This document shows positions 16,884 to 26,141 of a stretch of 64,000 nucleotides of DNA, piece by piece. This DNA is from Chryseolinea soli (GTDB taxonomy: Bacteria; Bacteroidota; Bacteroidia; Cytophagales; Cyclobacteriaceae). Under the pieces are notes generated by a model that was not told the DNA's origin, ran no database searches, and saw nothing but the letters and a program-made list of their open reading frames with translations. Both the position numbers and the translations under genes were made by a program. The stretch is from assembly GCF_003589925.1 (NCBI RefSeq), contig NZ_CP032382.1:5394001-5458000 (forward strand), in the 5' to 3' direction. Position 1 is the stretch's first letter. Each line of letters opens with the position of its first letter.

Positions 16884-18320
16884 CTATTCTTTAAAGGAAA
16901 GCACAGCAGCAGGATAATATCCGTTGGGATCTTTCACAGCGGGCAACGTCAACGAAACGCCGTCCGTGGTTTTCGTCCAGGATAAGCTACGCCCCGTGCT
17001 GATTACTTTCAGCTTGGTTCCTTTTTTTGGTTGATGGCCTTTCCAGGAAATGGTTGTAGGGGAGGCAGGAGGGGTTTTAAAACAGATCAGCGCATACATG
17101 GTGCCGTCCTTGCCCCGTGTAAAAAACGTATCGCCATCGCGGAAATGCTCGACACTGCGGGTGCCATAGATCCCCTCACCATTCACCTTCAGCCAGTCGC
17201 CGATCTCTTTCAAACGTTGAACTTCCGAGTCACCGATCGTTCCATCCGGTCGCGGGCCAACGCCCAGCAACAGGCTGCCGCCTTTCGCCACCACTTCAAT
17301 CAGGTTGTGGACCACCGTCGCTGCCGATTTGTATTGGTCGTTCGGCACAAAGCCCCAGGCACCTCCCAAGGTAATGCAGCTTTCCCACGGGGTCTCCTGG
17401 CGGTTGGCAGGAATGCTTTGTTCCGGGGTCTGATAATTTTCATAAGGGCCATGCACCGTGCGATCTACGATGAGCAGGCCGGGTTGTTTCTCGCGGGCCA
17501 TCGTTGCAATGGCGGGCATATCGATGTCCTGGCTCCAGGCGGGGATGGCGGCACCCCACGCGCGTACTTCATCGTTCACGGTCTCAAGCGGTCTCACCCA
17601 GCCGCCGTCAAGCCACAGGATGTCGATCTTGTTGTAGTCGGTCATCAGCTCGCCGATCTGTGCTTTGGTGTAGGACTTGAATTTGTTCCAACGCCAGGGA
17701 TTGGTGCGGATGTCGTAATTGTTGTTGCGATCAGGAGTGGCATAGCGGGGCCACCAGTAATATTCCGTGTGCCAGTCCGGCTTGGAGAAATAGGCACCGA
17801 TCATGAAATTTTGTTTCCGGAAAGCATCAAACACTTCCTTGGCCACGTTGGCCTTGGGATGATCGGCAAATGGCCCGGCCGTTATTTTGAAGTCCGTCTG
17901 GTGCGTGTCGAACATGCAAAAGCCGTCGTGGTGTTTGGTGGTGAAGACCAGGTAGCGCATTCCTGCCGCCTTAGCTGCTGTAGCCCATTGATCGGGGTTG
18001 AATTGACGGGGATTGAATTTATCCTTCATCCCCCAATACCATGTCTTAAAGCCATCGTACGTCATGGTGCTGTCGCGGTTTATCCACGGCTCCGAACACA
18101 GTCCCCACGACTCAATGATGCCCGGCACGGCATAGAGCCCCCAGTGAATGATGACGCCGAACTTGAGGTCGCGCCAGGCTTCGAGTTTCTTTTTTACCAG
18201 CGAGTCGGTAGGCCATTCATATTCCTTCGATTGCTGATGGATGTTGCCCTGGCCGATCACCGGGCAGGCAGCGAAGGTCAACAGTACAATGATGATAGGG
18301 AGCTTGCGAAAATTGATCAT
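16884..18320 (-). CDS. alpha-L-fucosidase, GH29, exported
   Basis: 478 aa. The N-terminal hydrophobic segment (LPIIIVLLTFAACPVIGQG) is a signal peptide; the Cys after 'TFAA' could instead be lipidated. The GH29 catalytic barrel occupies about 45-370: 'KFGVIIHWGLYAVPG', 'YLVFTTKHHDGFCMFDT', and the nucleophile Asp238 in 'IDILWLDGGW'. A beta-sandwich tail ends the protein ('WKGHQPKKGTKLKVIS'). It releases alpha-linked fucose from glycans in the periplasm or at the surface. There is no SusC/SusD pair next to it, so it is not part of a visible polysaccharide utilisation locus here. Confidence 0.93.
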   Translation of the reverse strand: MINFRKLPIIIVLLTFAACPVIGQGNIHQQSKEYEWPTDSLVKKKLEAWRDLKFGVIIHWGLYAVPGIIESWGLCSEPWINRDSTMTYDGFKTWYWGMKDKFNPRQFNPDQWATAAKAAGMRYLVFTTKHHDGFCMFDTHQTDFKITAGPFADHPKANVAKEVFDAFRKQNFMIGAYFSKPDWHTEYYWWPRYATPDRNNNYDIRTNPWRWNKFKSYTKAQIGELMTDYNKIDILWLDGGWVRPLETVNDEVRAWGAAIPAWSQDIDMPAIATMAREKQPGLLIVDRTVHGPYENYQTPEQSIPANRQETPWESCITLGGAWGFVPNDQYKSAATVVHNLIEVVAKGGSLLLGVGPRPDGTIGDSEVQRLKEIGDWLKVNGEGIYGTRSVEHFRDGDTFFTRGKDGTMYALICFKTPPASPTTISWKGHQPKKGTKLKVISTGRSLSWTKTTDGVSLTLPAVKDPNGYYPAAVLSFKE

Positions 18321-18349
18321 GGGTTTAGGAGAATTAAAAAGTAAAGGTA

Positions 18350-18508
18350 ATAAAAAGGCTGACCCGTTTTTGGATCAGCCTTGGGGGTTGTGGGGATTGG
18401 TCTTTGTAAAGGAAAGACCTGGCGAGCTGCCACTGCCGACTTTACCTCATCCACGGCAGATGGCAGCCCTCAGGTCCATTTATGAACGTTATGACTACCC
18501 AAGTATAG
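18350..18508 (-). ncRNA. candidate structured small RNA with intrinsic terminator
   Basis: No open frame explains this stretch. Read on the minus strand it has a -7-like box TATACTTG (18507-18500). A long hairpin follows (18476-18416), whose outer pair is GACCTG/CAGGTC and whose inner arms GCTGCCA/TGGCAGC and CTGCCG/CGGCAG close a 15-nt loop. Then comes a second hairpin GGTCTTT/AAAGACC (18419-18399) that shares bases with the first, so the two are mutually exclusive. It ends in a terminator stem (18380-18357) and a U-run. Predicted size is about 140-150 nt. It may be a free small RNA or a leader of the fucosidase gene, whose start lies 30 nt beyond the terminator. No known RNA family was recognised. 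Confidence 0.5.
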
Positions 18509-18617
18509 CGCGCATCACTGCAACGAATTTGCAGTCGCTAAAATATTTTTAAATAGGTAACTTTTTTCGACGTAAAAAATGGATCAAGAGGAAGATCAGC
18601 AATCGAATGCAGGCCAA

Positions 18618-19133
18618 TCAAAGCATGGAAAGTAATTCGATACGATGCAGCACCTGCCCCGAAGTCTTGCTGACGAGGAGCGTATGTTTCCAGGGCGCCT
18701 TGATGCATTCGTATGCCTCAACGTTATGGTTAAGCGCTTGCCAAAAGAAATCAGCGTACTGCGATTCGACGGAGGAGAGATGGGCATATTCGTATTGCAA
18801 GGCAGCGGTCGCAACGGGACGGCACAGCGTATCGGCGATCTTGGCGTGCTTCGAAAAAGGAAGCCCTGCAATCGTGTTCAAAGCGACTTGCCGACTGGCT
18901 GGATAGACGAAATAACTGGCCGAACGGCCATCGATATATTGGACTTTGACGCCCGTCACATCCGACAACCCGAGGGCCGTCATGGCCTTTTGCGGAAGAC
19001 TGTCGTGGAGCGAAACGGCCAGGGCTATGGGCAGTCTCCCGGCGTCTGCAGAGCCGTCGCCAAGGTTGGCGGGTTTCTCGCAGGCGAGAAAACAAAAGAG
19101 GAGAAATCCCTGAAAGAGCAGGCAGGCCCTCAT
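18618..19133 (-). CDS. uncharacterised lipoprotein
   Basis: 171 aa beginning with a lipoprotein signal peptide whose lipobox is FLAC (Cys18, 'LLFCFLACEKPANLG'), so it should be anchored to the inner or outer membrane. The remainder has no recognisable family; it contains four Cys including the lipidated one (CEKP, 'DTLCRPVATAAL', 'YECIKAP'), and 'VTGVKVQYIDGRSASYFVYP' suggests beta strands. Its ATG overlaps the stop of the upstream TerB-like gene (ATGA), so both are translated from one message. Not recognised beyond the lipoprotein signal. Confidence 0.65.
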   Translation of the reverse strand: MRACLLFQGFLLFCFLACEKPANLGDGSADAGRLPIALAVSLHDSLPQKAMTALGLSDVTGVKVQYIDGRSASYFVYPASRQVALNTIAGLPFSKHAKIADTLCRPVATAALQYEYAHLSSVESQYADFFWQALNHNVEAYECIKAPWKHTLLVSKTSGQVLHRIELLSML

Positions 19134-19534
19134 AGAAGACTTTTGGCCGCGTGATGATCGATCACTTTTTTCAAGGCTTCCAGCGCTTTGGTTTCCGACT
19201 GGTCAACTTTGCCATCGGCCTGCACGATCTCATAAAGATCGGCATACATATCGTTGCTCACCGTAGCCCCAGGATCACCGCTAAAATGGCGGAACGATGT
19301 TTCGATCACCCCGCCCAGGGACGAACGATCCAACGCGTTGTACTCGCGCAGGGCGGCGTACAGTTTCCGTTCGATGTCGGTACCTTCCGGGAACAGACTT
19401 TTCATTTTGGTTTTGATGGCCGCCAGCTCGTTGGGATCATAGCTGTCGTCGGCATGCGACATGTGGACATAAAGGAAAAGAATAAAGTCGCTAAAGGTCT
19501 TGTGAAGCAGCATAGACATGGAGTTGAACCCCAA
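19130..19534 (-). CDS. TerB-like small helical protein
   Basis: 134 aa, soluble and all-helical in appearance. The segment 'FILFLYVHMSHADDSYDPNE' and the C-terminal 'YEIVQADGKVDQSETKALEA' carry the paired acidic signature of TerB/DUF533-like proteins (tellurite-resistance family, metal-binding helical bundle). No other ter genes are present nearby, so a role in tellurite resistance is not implied. ATG at 19534 is used; an in-frame ATG at 19519 is equally possible. It is translationally coupled to the downstream lipoprotein gene. Confidence 0.65.
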   Translation of the reverse strand: MGFNSMSMLLHKTFSDFILFLYVHMSHADDSYDPNELAAIKTKMKSLFPEGTDIERKLYAALREYNALDRSSLGGVIETSFRHFSGDPGATVSNDMYADLYEIVQADGKVDQSETKALEALKKVIDHHAAKSLL

Positions 19535-19606
19535 AATAGCAAAAAATCATATTACCTGTATCCGGGACTGTCGCGATCGCGCCTTCTCGCCTTGCGGATT
19601 CGGGGC

Positions 19607-19640
19607 ACCCGCCTTCTCCGCCCAGGCGGATTCGGCGGGT
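19607..19640. repeat. REP-like palindrome, TCCGCC-GGCGGA core
   Basis: A nested hairpin: outer arms ACCCGCC/GGCGGGT (19607-19613 and 19634-19640) around the core TCCGCCCAGGCGGA (19617-19630). A degenerate half copy precedes it (about 19581-19603). A related core, TCCGCCAAGGCGGA, is found at 47924-47937. Confidence 0.55.
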
Positions 19641-19644
19641 AAAT

Positions 19645-19683
19645 AAAAAAAAGGCCTCGCCCGTAGACGAAGCCTTTTTTATA
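19645..19683. terminator. bidirectional terminator after groEL
   Basis: AAAAAAGGC...TCG and CGA...GCCTTTTTT form a stem with A-run and T-run on either side (19645-19683), 45 nt past the groEL stop. It can act for groEL on the minus strand. Confidence 0.75.
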
Positions 19684-19727
19684 GAGACTCTTCGTGCTCC
19701 CGTTGGTGGGGAGCCTTGGAGAATGGA

Positions 19728-21673
<1,946 letters not shown>

Positions 21674-21697
21674 ATCTCTAATGGTTTAAAAGGTTAA

Positions 21698-21705
21698 CAA
21701 ATTTG
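21698..21705 (-). promoter_or_regulatory. possible groES -7 element
   Basis: CAAATTTG matches TAnnTTTG at seven of eight positions and ends 24 nt before the groES ATG. No TTG lies at the usual spacing, so support is weak. Confidence 0.3.
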
Positions 21706-22035
21706 ACTGTTTCCGCCTATCACCTACCGTGCCAAGGCGAAAAGTGACGCGAATTACGACTAATTTTTTTACATACTGTCAGGTTTTACAGGGTATTTCG
21801 ACGGGGGGACTGTCAGTCAATCGTTGGAAATAGCCAGGTTGGCAGGCTCGCCCCGCCATAGCTTTAGCGACGGCAGGCTTGCTCGGCATAGCTTTGGCCG
21901 ACCCAGGGCCACCGTCCTTTTGGGCGCCTTCCGGGCCCATCGCACGAAGGTGCCTTTCCTCCCCGAATGCTGCTTTTTTTAAGTTGTGACCCATTTGCGG
22001 AATCGCTAAATTGGTAGTACTGAAGCTCCGCTAAT
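21706..22035. repeat. intergenic region with tandem 31-nt REP-like direct repeats
   Basis: Between groES and the next gene, 21841-21871 and 21872-21902 are two adjacent imperfect 31-nt copies. Both begin GGCAGGCT and contain GCATAGCTTT or CCATAGCTTT followed by an AGCGAC/GGCCGAC end. Small open frames here (for example 21779-21994 minus) only read through the repeats and are not genes. The rest of the interval has no visible feature. Confidence 0.5.
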
Positions 22036-22752
22036 ATGGAAAAACTATCGAAAGACTGGCTCACCCAGGGATTGATCGACTTCGAGTACAAGAAATATGT
22101 GCTGATGGCCTATCTCCAGACCGTGAAAAACTCTTTCGGGAAAGTAGAACTTTACCCATTCCTGGCCGACCTTGTCTTTCACTATCGCAACCTGGTGGCC
22201 CTCAAGGAGAACAAGACTCTTTTCCGCGAATCGTTTCCTAAAGAGCTCTCCGTCGAGGAATTGAAAAAACTGGAGTTGCGCTACCGCGAGATCATCGAAG
22301 ACGACGCCATCATGGTAGAGCTGGAATCCATCATCAACTTTGCGCTGCCCCAGATCCGCGACTCGCTGCAGGAAGGCTCTGTGATCTATGAATATGTGGA
22401 ATCGCAATGCGAGATCTCGCCCGTGGGTGTCACGCCACTCTATGCCAAGGAAGGCTATTTGTTCGTGACCCAGCCACCGGAAAAGGAAACGCACATCTAC
22501 CGCTATCAAATGAGCATTTTCGAAGGCAGCCAGGAACAATTAAGAAGCCTCAACACGCAATTTATCGACCGGGTGGAGAAAAGTGCTGCCAATACCTATG
22601 AGCGGCTCAAACTCGACCTGATCCGCAGATTCAGAGACCTGCCTAATCCCGCGGCCTACCTCATCCTGGCCCGCATGAAATTCCCCTTCTCCGAAACCCT
22701 GATGCCCGTGGCCAAGAGGTTGTTCGTGAAACACATTTCAGAAGCGGCTTGA
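22036..22752 (+). CDS. conserved-looking protein of unknown function
   Basis: 238 aa, soluble, no signal peptide and no Cys cluster apart from one Cys in 'ESQCEISPVG'. Mostly helical with alternating charged residues ('LSVEELKKLELRYREIIEDD') and a beta-rich centre ('VGVTPLYAKEGYLFVTQPPE', 'ETHIYRYQMSIFEGS'). Clean start, normal codon use and its own terminator indicate a real gene. It stands alone between groES (divergent) and secG (convergent). No family recognised. Confidence 0.6.
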   Translation: MEKLSKDWLTQGLIDFEYKKYVLMAYLQTVKNSFGKVELYPFLADLVFHYRNLVALKENKTLFRESFPKELSVEELKKLELRYREIIEDDAIMVELESIINFALPQIRDSLQEGSVIYEYVESQCEISPVGVTPLYAKEGYLFVTQPPEKETHIYRYQMSIFEGSQEQLRSLNTQFIDRVEKSAANTYERLKLDLIRRFRDLPNPAAYLILARMKFPFSETLMPVAKRLFVKHISEAA

Positions 22753-22772
22753 TCTGCTTCGCTGATGGCAAA

Positions 22773-22806
22773 ATAAAAAGGCTGCTTTTGGGCAGCCTTT
22801 TTTGAT
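22773..22806. terminator. bidirectional terminator
   Basis: AAAAAGGCTGC and GCAGCCTTTTTT (stem 22780-22785 with 22792-22797, extended by the A- and T-runs) between the convergent ends of the unknown gene and secG. Confidence 0.85.
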
Positions 22807-22825
22807 ATAAATGGGGTTGTAAATC

Positions 22826-23182
22826 CTATTTGGAAGAATCGGACGCAGCCGGAGCACCCGCGCTGGTCGAATCCAGGTTCAGGCTGGGCGTTGAAGGAGC
22901 CGGAGCTTGCTGGCCTGCGCGATCCAAAAGATCGTTGGACGAGCCGCCGCCTGCCGAAGGCGTGATAAAGTTAGTCGCCAGGGAAAGCAGCATGATGCCG
23001 ATGATGAACGACCATGTGAGTTTCTCCAAAAGATCGCCGGTTTTTTTCACGCCGATAATGTTGCTGGCCGTAGAGCCGCCAAACTGGCTGGTCAAGCCAC
23101 CACCCTTGGAATTTTGGGCCAGGATCACCAACACCAACAGAACAGCAAAAAGAATGATCAGAGAGATAACAAGCGTGTACAT
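22826..23182 (-). CDS. secG: preprotein translocase subunit SecG
   Basis: 118 aa. Two membrane helices (about 2-22 and 52-72) flank the conserved cytosolic loop 'LAQNSKGGGLTSQFGGSTAS' and 'GVKKTGDLLEKLTW'. Part of the SecYEG channel of the inner membrane, helping SecA-driven export. The C-terminal 40 residues are low-complexity (Ser/Ala/Pro) as in other Bacteroidota SecG proteins. Last gene of the leftward set miaB, sigma-54 regulator, lptE, unknown protein, secG; its ATG lies two bases after the stop of the unknown protein. Confidence 0.93.
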   Translation of the reverse strand: MYTLVISLIILFAVLLVLVILAQNSKGGGLTSQFGGSTASNIIGVKKTGDLLEKLTWSFIIGIMLLSLATNFITPSAGGGSSNDLLDRAGQQAPAPSTPSLNLDSTSAGAPAASDSSK

Positions 23183-23184
23183 GG

Positions 23185-24192
23185 CTAATTTTTTAATTCC
23201 TCAATTTGAGCCGCAAAGTAAGCCTTTTTTTGTGGAAACTTCCAAATCAGCTTCTTCAAAACCTCGATGGCCTTGTCTTTTTTACCTTGTTTAAGCAGGA
23301 TATCCACCAATGTTTCCGACACGATGTTGTCGCTGAATTCCCCGGTTTTTATGGTGCTAAGGTCGCCCGACGCGATGTTCGAAGGCTTGTCCTTGGCATT
23401 GCTGATGGAGGGTTGTGTTTTGATGAACTGATCGATCATTTCCAACTGCTCCTTTTGCTTTTCGCTCTCGGGCTCGATCGTTTCCTTCGTGCTGGCGATC
23501 TCCTCGATGATGTCTTCGCCGGGGTTATCTCTTTTTTTCTTTACGGGCGGCCGCGGTTCAACCGCGGGTGGGTTCGGTTGCTGGCGCTGGGCTTCCAGGG
23601 CCTTGGCCAGTTCGATAATACGTTCTTTCTTGGTCTTGGGAGGCTCTTCCAGGGCTTTTGCGAGTTCGACGATCCGTTCCTTTTTCGATTTGGAAAGGTC
23701 GCGGTGAAACGAGACGGGAAGAGGCGTTTCTGTTTTAGCGGGCTTTGGCTTTTCCTCTGCCGGGGCTGTCTTGGCTTTGCCTTCAATGAACAGGGCCTCA
23801 AAGTTTTGCTTCAACTCATGGAGCTTCTCCAGGTCGTGCATCACCTCATCGGCCAGCGAATCGGGGTCCAAATCATCCTGCGGCGTTACGGGGTCGGTCA
23901 TCACCGCAGCGGCGCTGCTAATGGCCGACGAAAGCCTGGCTGATTTTACCACCGACAATTGATCGGCCTGCATCACTTCCTTCAAAATACCGCGGTCGGC
24001 CGCATAAACGGCTGCCAGCTGCAATTCCTGGGTCTGGGTGCTGAATCCCTGCTCTTTGCTGAGCCGGGCCGACAGGGTGTGGAGCACCTGACTGTAGGGG
24101 AAAGCTTCCTTTAGCATGATCACTGCCTGGGCCTCTTCAGCCGTGCTTTCAGGGTAGCGTTCCAGTAATTTTATGAAGGTTTCTTTTTCCAC
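23185..24192 (-). CDS. acidic, low-complexity protein with terminal helical repeats
   Basis: 335 aa, soluble. The N-terminal 100 residues ('FIKLLERYPESTAEEAQAVI') and the C-terminal 60 ('SETLVDILLKQGKKDKAIEV') look like TPR-type helical pairs. The middle is charged and repetitive: the phrase 'KKERIVELAKALEE' occurs twice about 25 residues apart (K-K-E-R-I-[VI]-E-L-A-K-A-L-E). This is typical of scaffold or adaptor proteins. It sits between lptE and secG, an arrangement I recall as common in Bacteroidota, which suggests a role in envelope export (inference). No enzymatic motif. Confidence 0.65.
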   Translation of the reverse strand: MEKETFIKLLERYPESTAEEAQAVIMLKEAFPYSQVLHTLSARLSKEQGFSTQTQELQLAAVYAADRGILKEVMQADQLSVVKSARLSSAISSAAAVMTDPVTPQDDLDPDSLADEVMHDLEKLHELKQNFEALFIEGKAKTAPAEEKPKPAKTETPLPVSFHRDLSKSKKERIVELAKALEEPPKTKKERIIELAKALEAQRQQPNPPAVEPRPPVKKKRDNPGEDIIEEIASTKETIEPESEKQKEQLEMIDQFIKTQPSISNAKDKPSNIASGDLSTIKTGEFSDNIVSETLVDILLKQGKKDKAIEVLKKLIWKFPQKKAYFAAQIEELKN

Positions 24193-24225
24193 AGTTGGAT
24201 TGCCTTAAGGTAAAAATAGTAAAAT

Positions 24226-24759
24226 TTACCAATTGGCCACCGATGCGTTGAAAAGGTCGTTGATGATCCGGTCAAAAATGGCCTTGCTGTATTGCTCCTG
24301 GACGTCCGTGAGGTTCTGGTCGTTGGGGAAGTCTTTATAGAACGAAAAGGTCTTATCCTTAAAGCTAAACGAGTCGTCGAGCGTGTTCACATAGGTGGCT
24401 TTCACCGTGATGGTCAGGCGGGTAGAGGAGGCCTGGTTGATCTGGTTCGGGTCGCTGGTGGCCACCGGCGCAATGGGGGTGACCCTAAAATCGGTGATCT
24501 CGCCCTCCATTTGAAGCTCGCCTTCTTCGGCCACCACGGCGATGCTTGAATTTTGTATAAAATAAGTTTTAAGCTGGTTCGTAAAGGTCTGCCCAAGGTT
24601 GGCGGGGCCGAGGTCGGTGTTGTTATAGAATTCGGAAATGGAGATGGTCTTTGCCGGCGTGGAAGTTCCGGTCATGGAGTAATTCACGGACACGCCGCAC
24701 CCGTTAAAGAGGAGCAGGATGGCGGCTGCCGGCAAAAGGGAATACAACCATTGCTTCAT
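24226..24759 (-). CDS. lptE: LptE-like outer-membrane lipoprotein
   Basis: 177 aa from the ATG at 24759; the longer frame reaching 24972 lies inside the regulator gene and is rejected. Lipoprotein signal peptide 'LLPAAAILLLFNGCGVSVNY' with lipobox Cys. The mature part ('SISEFYNNTDLGPANLGQTF', 'GEITDFRVTPIAP', 'RLTITVKATYVN') matches the LptE/RlpB family of Bacteroidota, the plug of the LptD lipopolysaccharide translocon in the outer membrane. It starts 16 nt after the sigma-54 regulator gene, so both are likely co-transcribed. Confidence 0.85.
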   Translation of the reverse strand: MKQWLYSLLPAAAILLLFNGCGVSVNYSMTGTSTPAKTISISEFYNNTDLGPANLGQTFTNQLKTYFIQNSSIAVVAEEGELQMEGEITDFRVTPIAPVATSDPNQINQASSTRLTITVKATYVNTLDDSFSFKDKTFSFYKDFPNDQNLTDVQEQYSKAIFDRIINDLFNASVANW

Positions 24760-24775
24760 TCCAGGGATCACGCCG

Positions 24776-26047
24776 TTAGTCTTCAAGATCGTATTGTTTA
24801 ATTTTTCGATACAAAGTGCGTTCGGATATGCCCAAATCGCGTGCCGCATATTTGCGTTTGTTGTTGTTTTTCCGGAGCGCCCGCAGAATAAGTTCCTTCT
24901 CCTTCTTCTCGATCGACAGCGAGTCATCTTCCGTTTCGTGCGTAATATCGTGCACGTCCTCCAGATGTCCATTCCCCTGATCGTTGGATGACGGATTCAG
25001 ATTCAAGACCACGTGGTCGGAGGCGATAGGATGATGGATCTCCTCCGCGTGGTGGATGCCCTCGAACAGTTCGGGATGATCTTTCACCAGTTGAGCGGCC
25101 TTCGCCTGGCTGGGCAGCGTGTCGAGCACCAGTTTCTTCAGGTCGTTGAAATCCTTCTTCATGTCGAAGAGAACCTTGTAGAGGATGTCGCGCTCGGAGA
25201 GGTTTTCTTTTTCTCCACCGGTGGTCTTATAGAGCGCCGGCAAGGTGTTCGCTTTGGGAAGATACCGTTGCAACGAATCGGCCGAGATTTCCTTGTTCTC
25301 GCTCGACAAAACAGAGATCTGCTCCACGAGATTTTTGAGCTGACGGATGTTTCCGGGGAACCGGTATTGCAGCAGCAGTTCCTTCGCTTCGTCGGTGAGC
25401 GTAATGGGTTTCACTTTGTATTTATCGGCAAAGTCGGAAGCAAATTTCCGGAAGAGGAGTTCGATATCCCGGCCGCGTTCGCGCAGGGGCGGAACGTATA
25501 TGGGTACCGTGCTAAGCCGGTAATACAGGTCTTCCCTGAATTTTCCTTCCTCCACATTGTGCATCAGGTTCACGTTCGTGGCCGCTACCACGCGCACGTC
25601 CGTCTTCTGCACTTTCGACGAACCTACTTTTATAAATTCTCCATTCTCCAGGACGCGCAGCAAACGTGCTTGTGTGCCCAGCGGCATTTCGCCGATCTCA
25701 TCCAAAAAGATGGTTCCACCGTTCGACACTTCGAAGTATCCCTTGCGGGCTTCGTGGGCGCCGGTGAACGAGCCCTTCTCGTGTCCGAATAGTTCTGAGT
25801 CGATGGTGCCTTGCGGGATGGATCCGCAGTTGATGGCAATGAATTGCCCGTGACGGCGCGCGCTCAGGTGGTGAATGATCTTGGAGAATGACTCCTTCCC
25901 ACTTCCACTCTCACCGGTAATGAGCACCGACATGTCCGTCGGGGCAACTTGTAAGGCTACGCTCACGGCATTGTTCAACAACGGCGAGTTGCCGATGATG
26001 CCAAACCGTTGCTTCACACTTTGTATTTCTGAATCTGTTATGGCCAT
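24776..26047 (-). CDS. sigma-54-dependent transcriptional regulator without a receiver domain
   Basis: 423 aa. It lacks an N-terminal sensory or receiver domain and begins almost directly with the AAA+ module: Walker A 'GESGSGKES' (45-53), the sigma-54 contact loop 'GSFTGA' (92-97), Walker B 'GGTIFLDEIG', and arginine-finger region 'FREDLYYRL'. About 125 residues of acidic linker follow, then a Fis-type helix-turn-helix (about 385-420, 'KRKYAARDLGISERTLYRKI'). It should activate RpoN promoters constitutively or under control of a partner protein. Its position between miaB and lptE suggests it tunes envelope genes (inference). An inverted repeat just upstream (26061-26078) may be its own operator. 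Confidence 0.9.
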   Translation of the reverse strand: MAITDSEIQSVKQRFGIIGNSPLLNNAVSVALQVAPTDMSVLITGESGSGKESFSKIIHHLSARRHGQFIAINCGSIPQGTIDSELFGHEKGSFTGAHEARKGYFEVSNGGTIFLDEIGEMPLGTQARLLRVLENGEFIKVGSSKVQKTDVRVVAATNVNLMHNVEEGKFREDLYYRLSTVPIYVPPLRERGRDIELLFRKFASDFADKYKVKPITLTDEAKELLLQYRFPGNIRQLKNLVEQISVLSSENKEISADSLQRYLPKANTLPALYKTTGGEKENLSERDILYKVLFDMKKDFNDLKKLVLDTLPSQAKAAQLVKDHPELFEGIHHAEEIHHPIASDHVVLNLNPSSNDQGNGHLEDVHDITHETEDDSLSIEKKEKELILRALRKNNNKRKYAARDLGISERTLYRKIKQYDLED

Positions 26048-26060
26048 GTTGTTTCATCGT

Positions 26061-26078
26061 CACTGATCCTTATCAGTG
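26061..26078. promoter_or_regulatory. inverted repeat upstream of the sigma-54 regulator
   Basis: CACTGAT-CCTT-ATCAGTG, a perfect 7-bp palindrome 13 nt before the regulator start. On the plus strand it is followed by five T, so it could also end antisense transcripts. Operator or leader hairpin; not proven. Confidence 0.4.
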
Positions 26079-26141
26079 TTTTTAATTTGAGGGTCTACTT
26101 CGAAAACGGCCGCAGGAAAAGAATTAAAGATGGCCAACGGG

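Noticed and set aside
17031..18344. 437-aa plus-strand frame opposite the GH29 gene
   Set aside because: Shadow of a clear fucosidase gene; no motif or start context of its own.
18416..18476. Identification of the 18.4 kb RNA as SRP RNA, 6S RNA or RNase P RNA
   Set aside because: The GGAAGG/AGCAG core of SRP RNA, the long central bubble of 6S RNA and the size and conserved regions of RNase P RNA are not seen.
21719..21734. TGGCACG on the minus strand upstream of groES as a sigma-54 -24 element
   Set aside because: The -24 half is perfect but the -12 half reads GTGAT instead of TTGCW, so the GC is missing.
21779..21994. 71-aa minus-strand frame
   Set aside because: Reads through the tandem REP-like repeats; the residues only reflect the repeat units.
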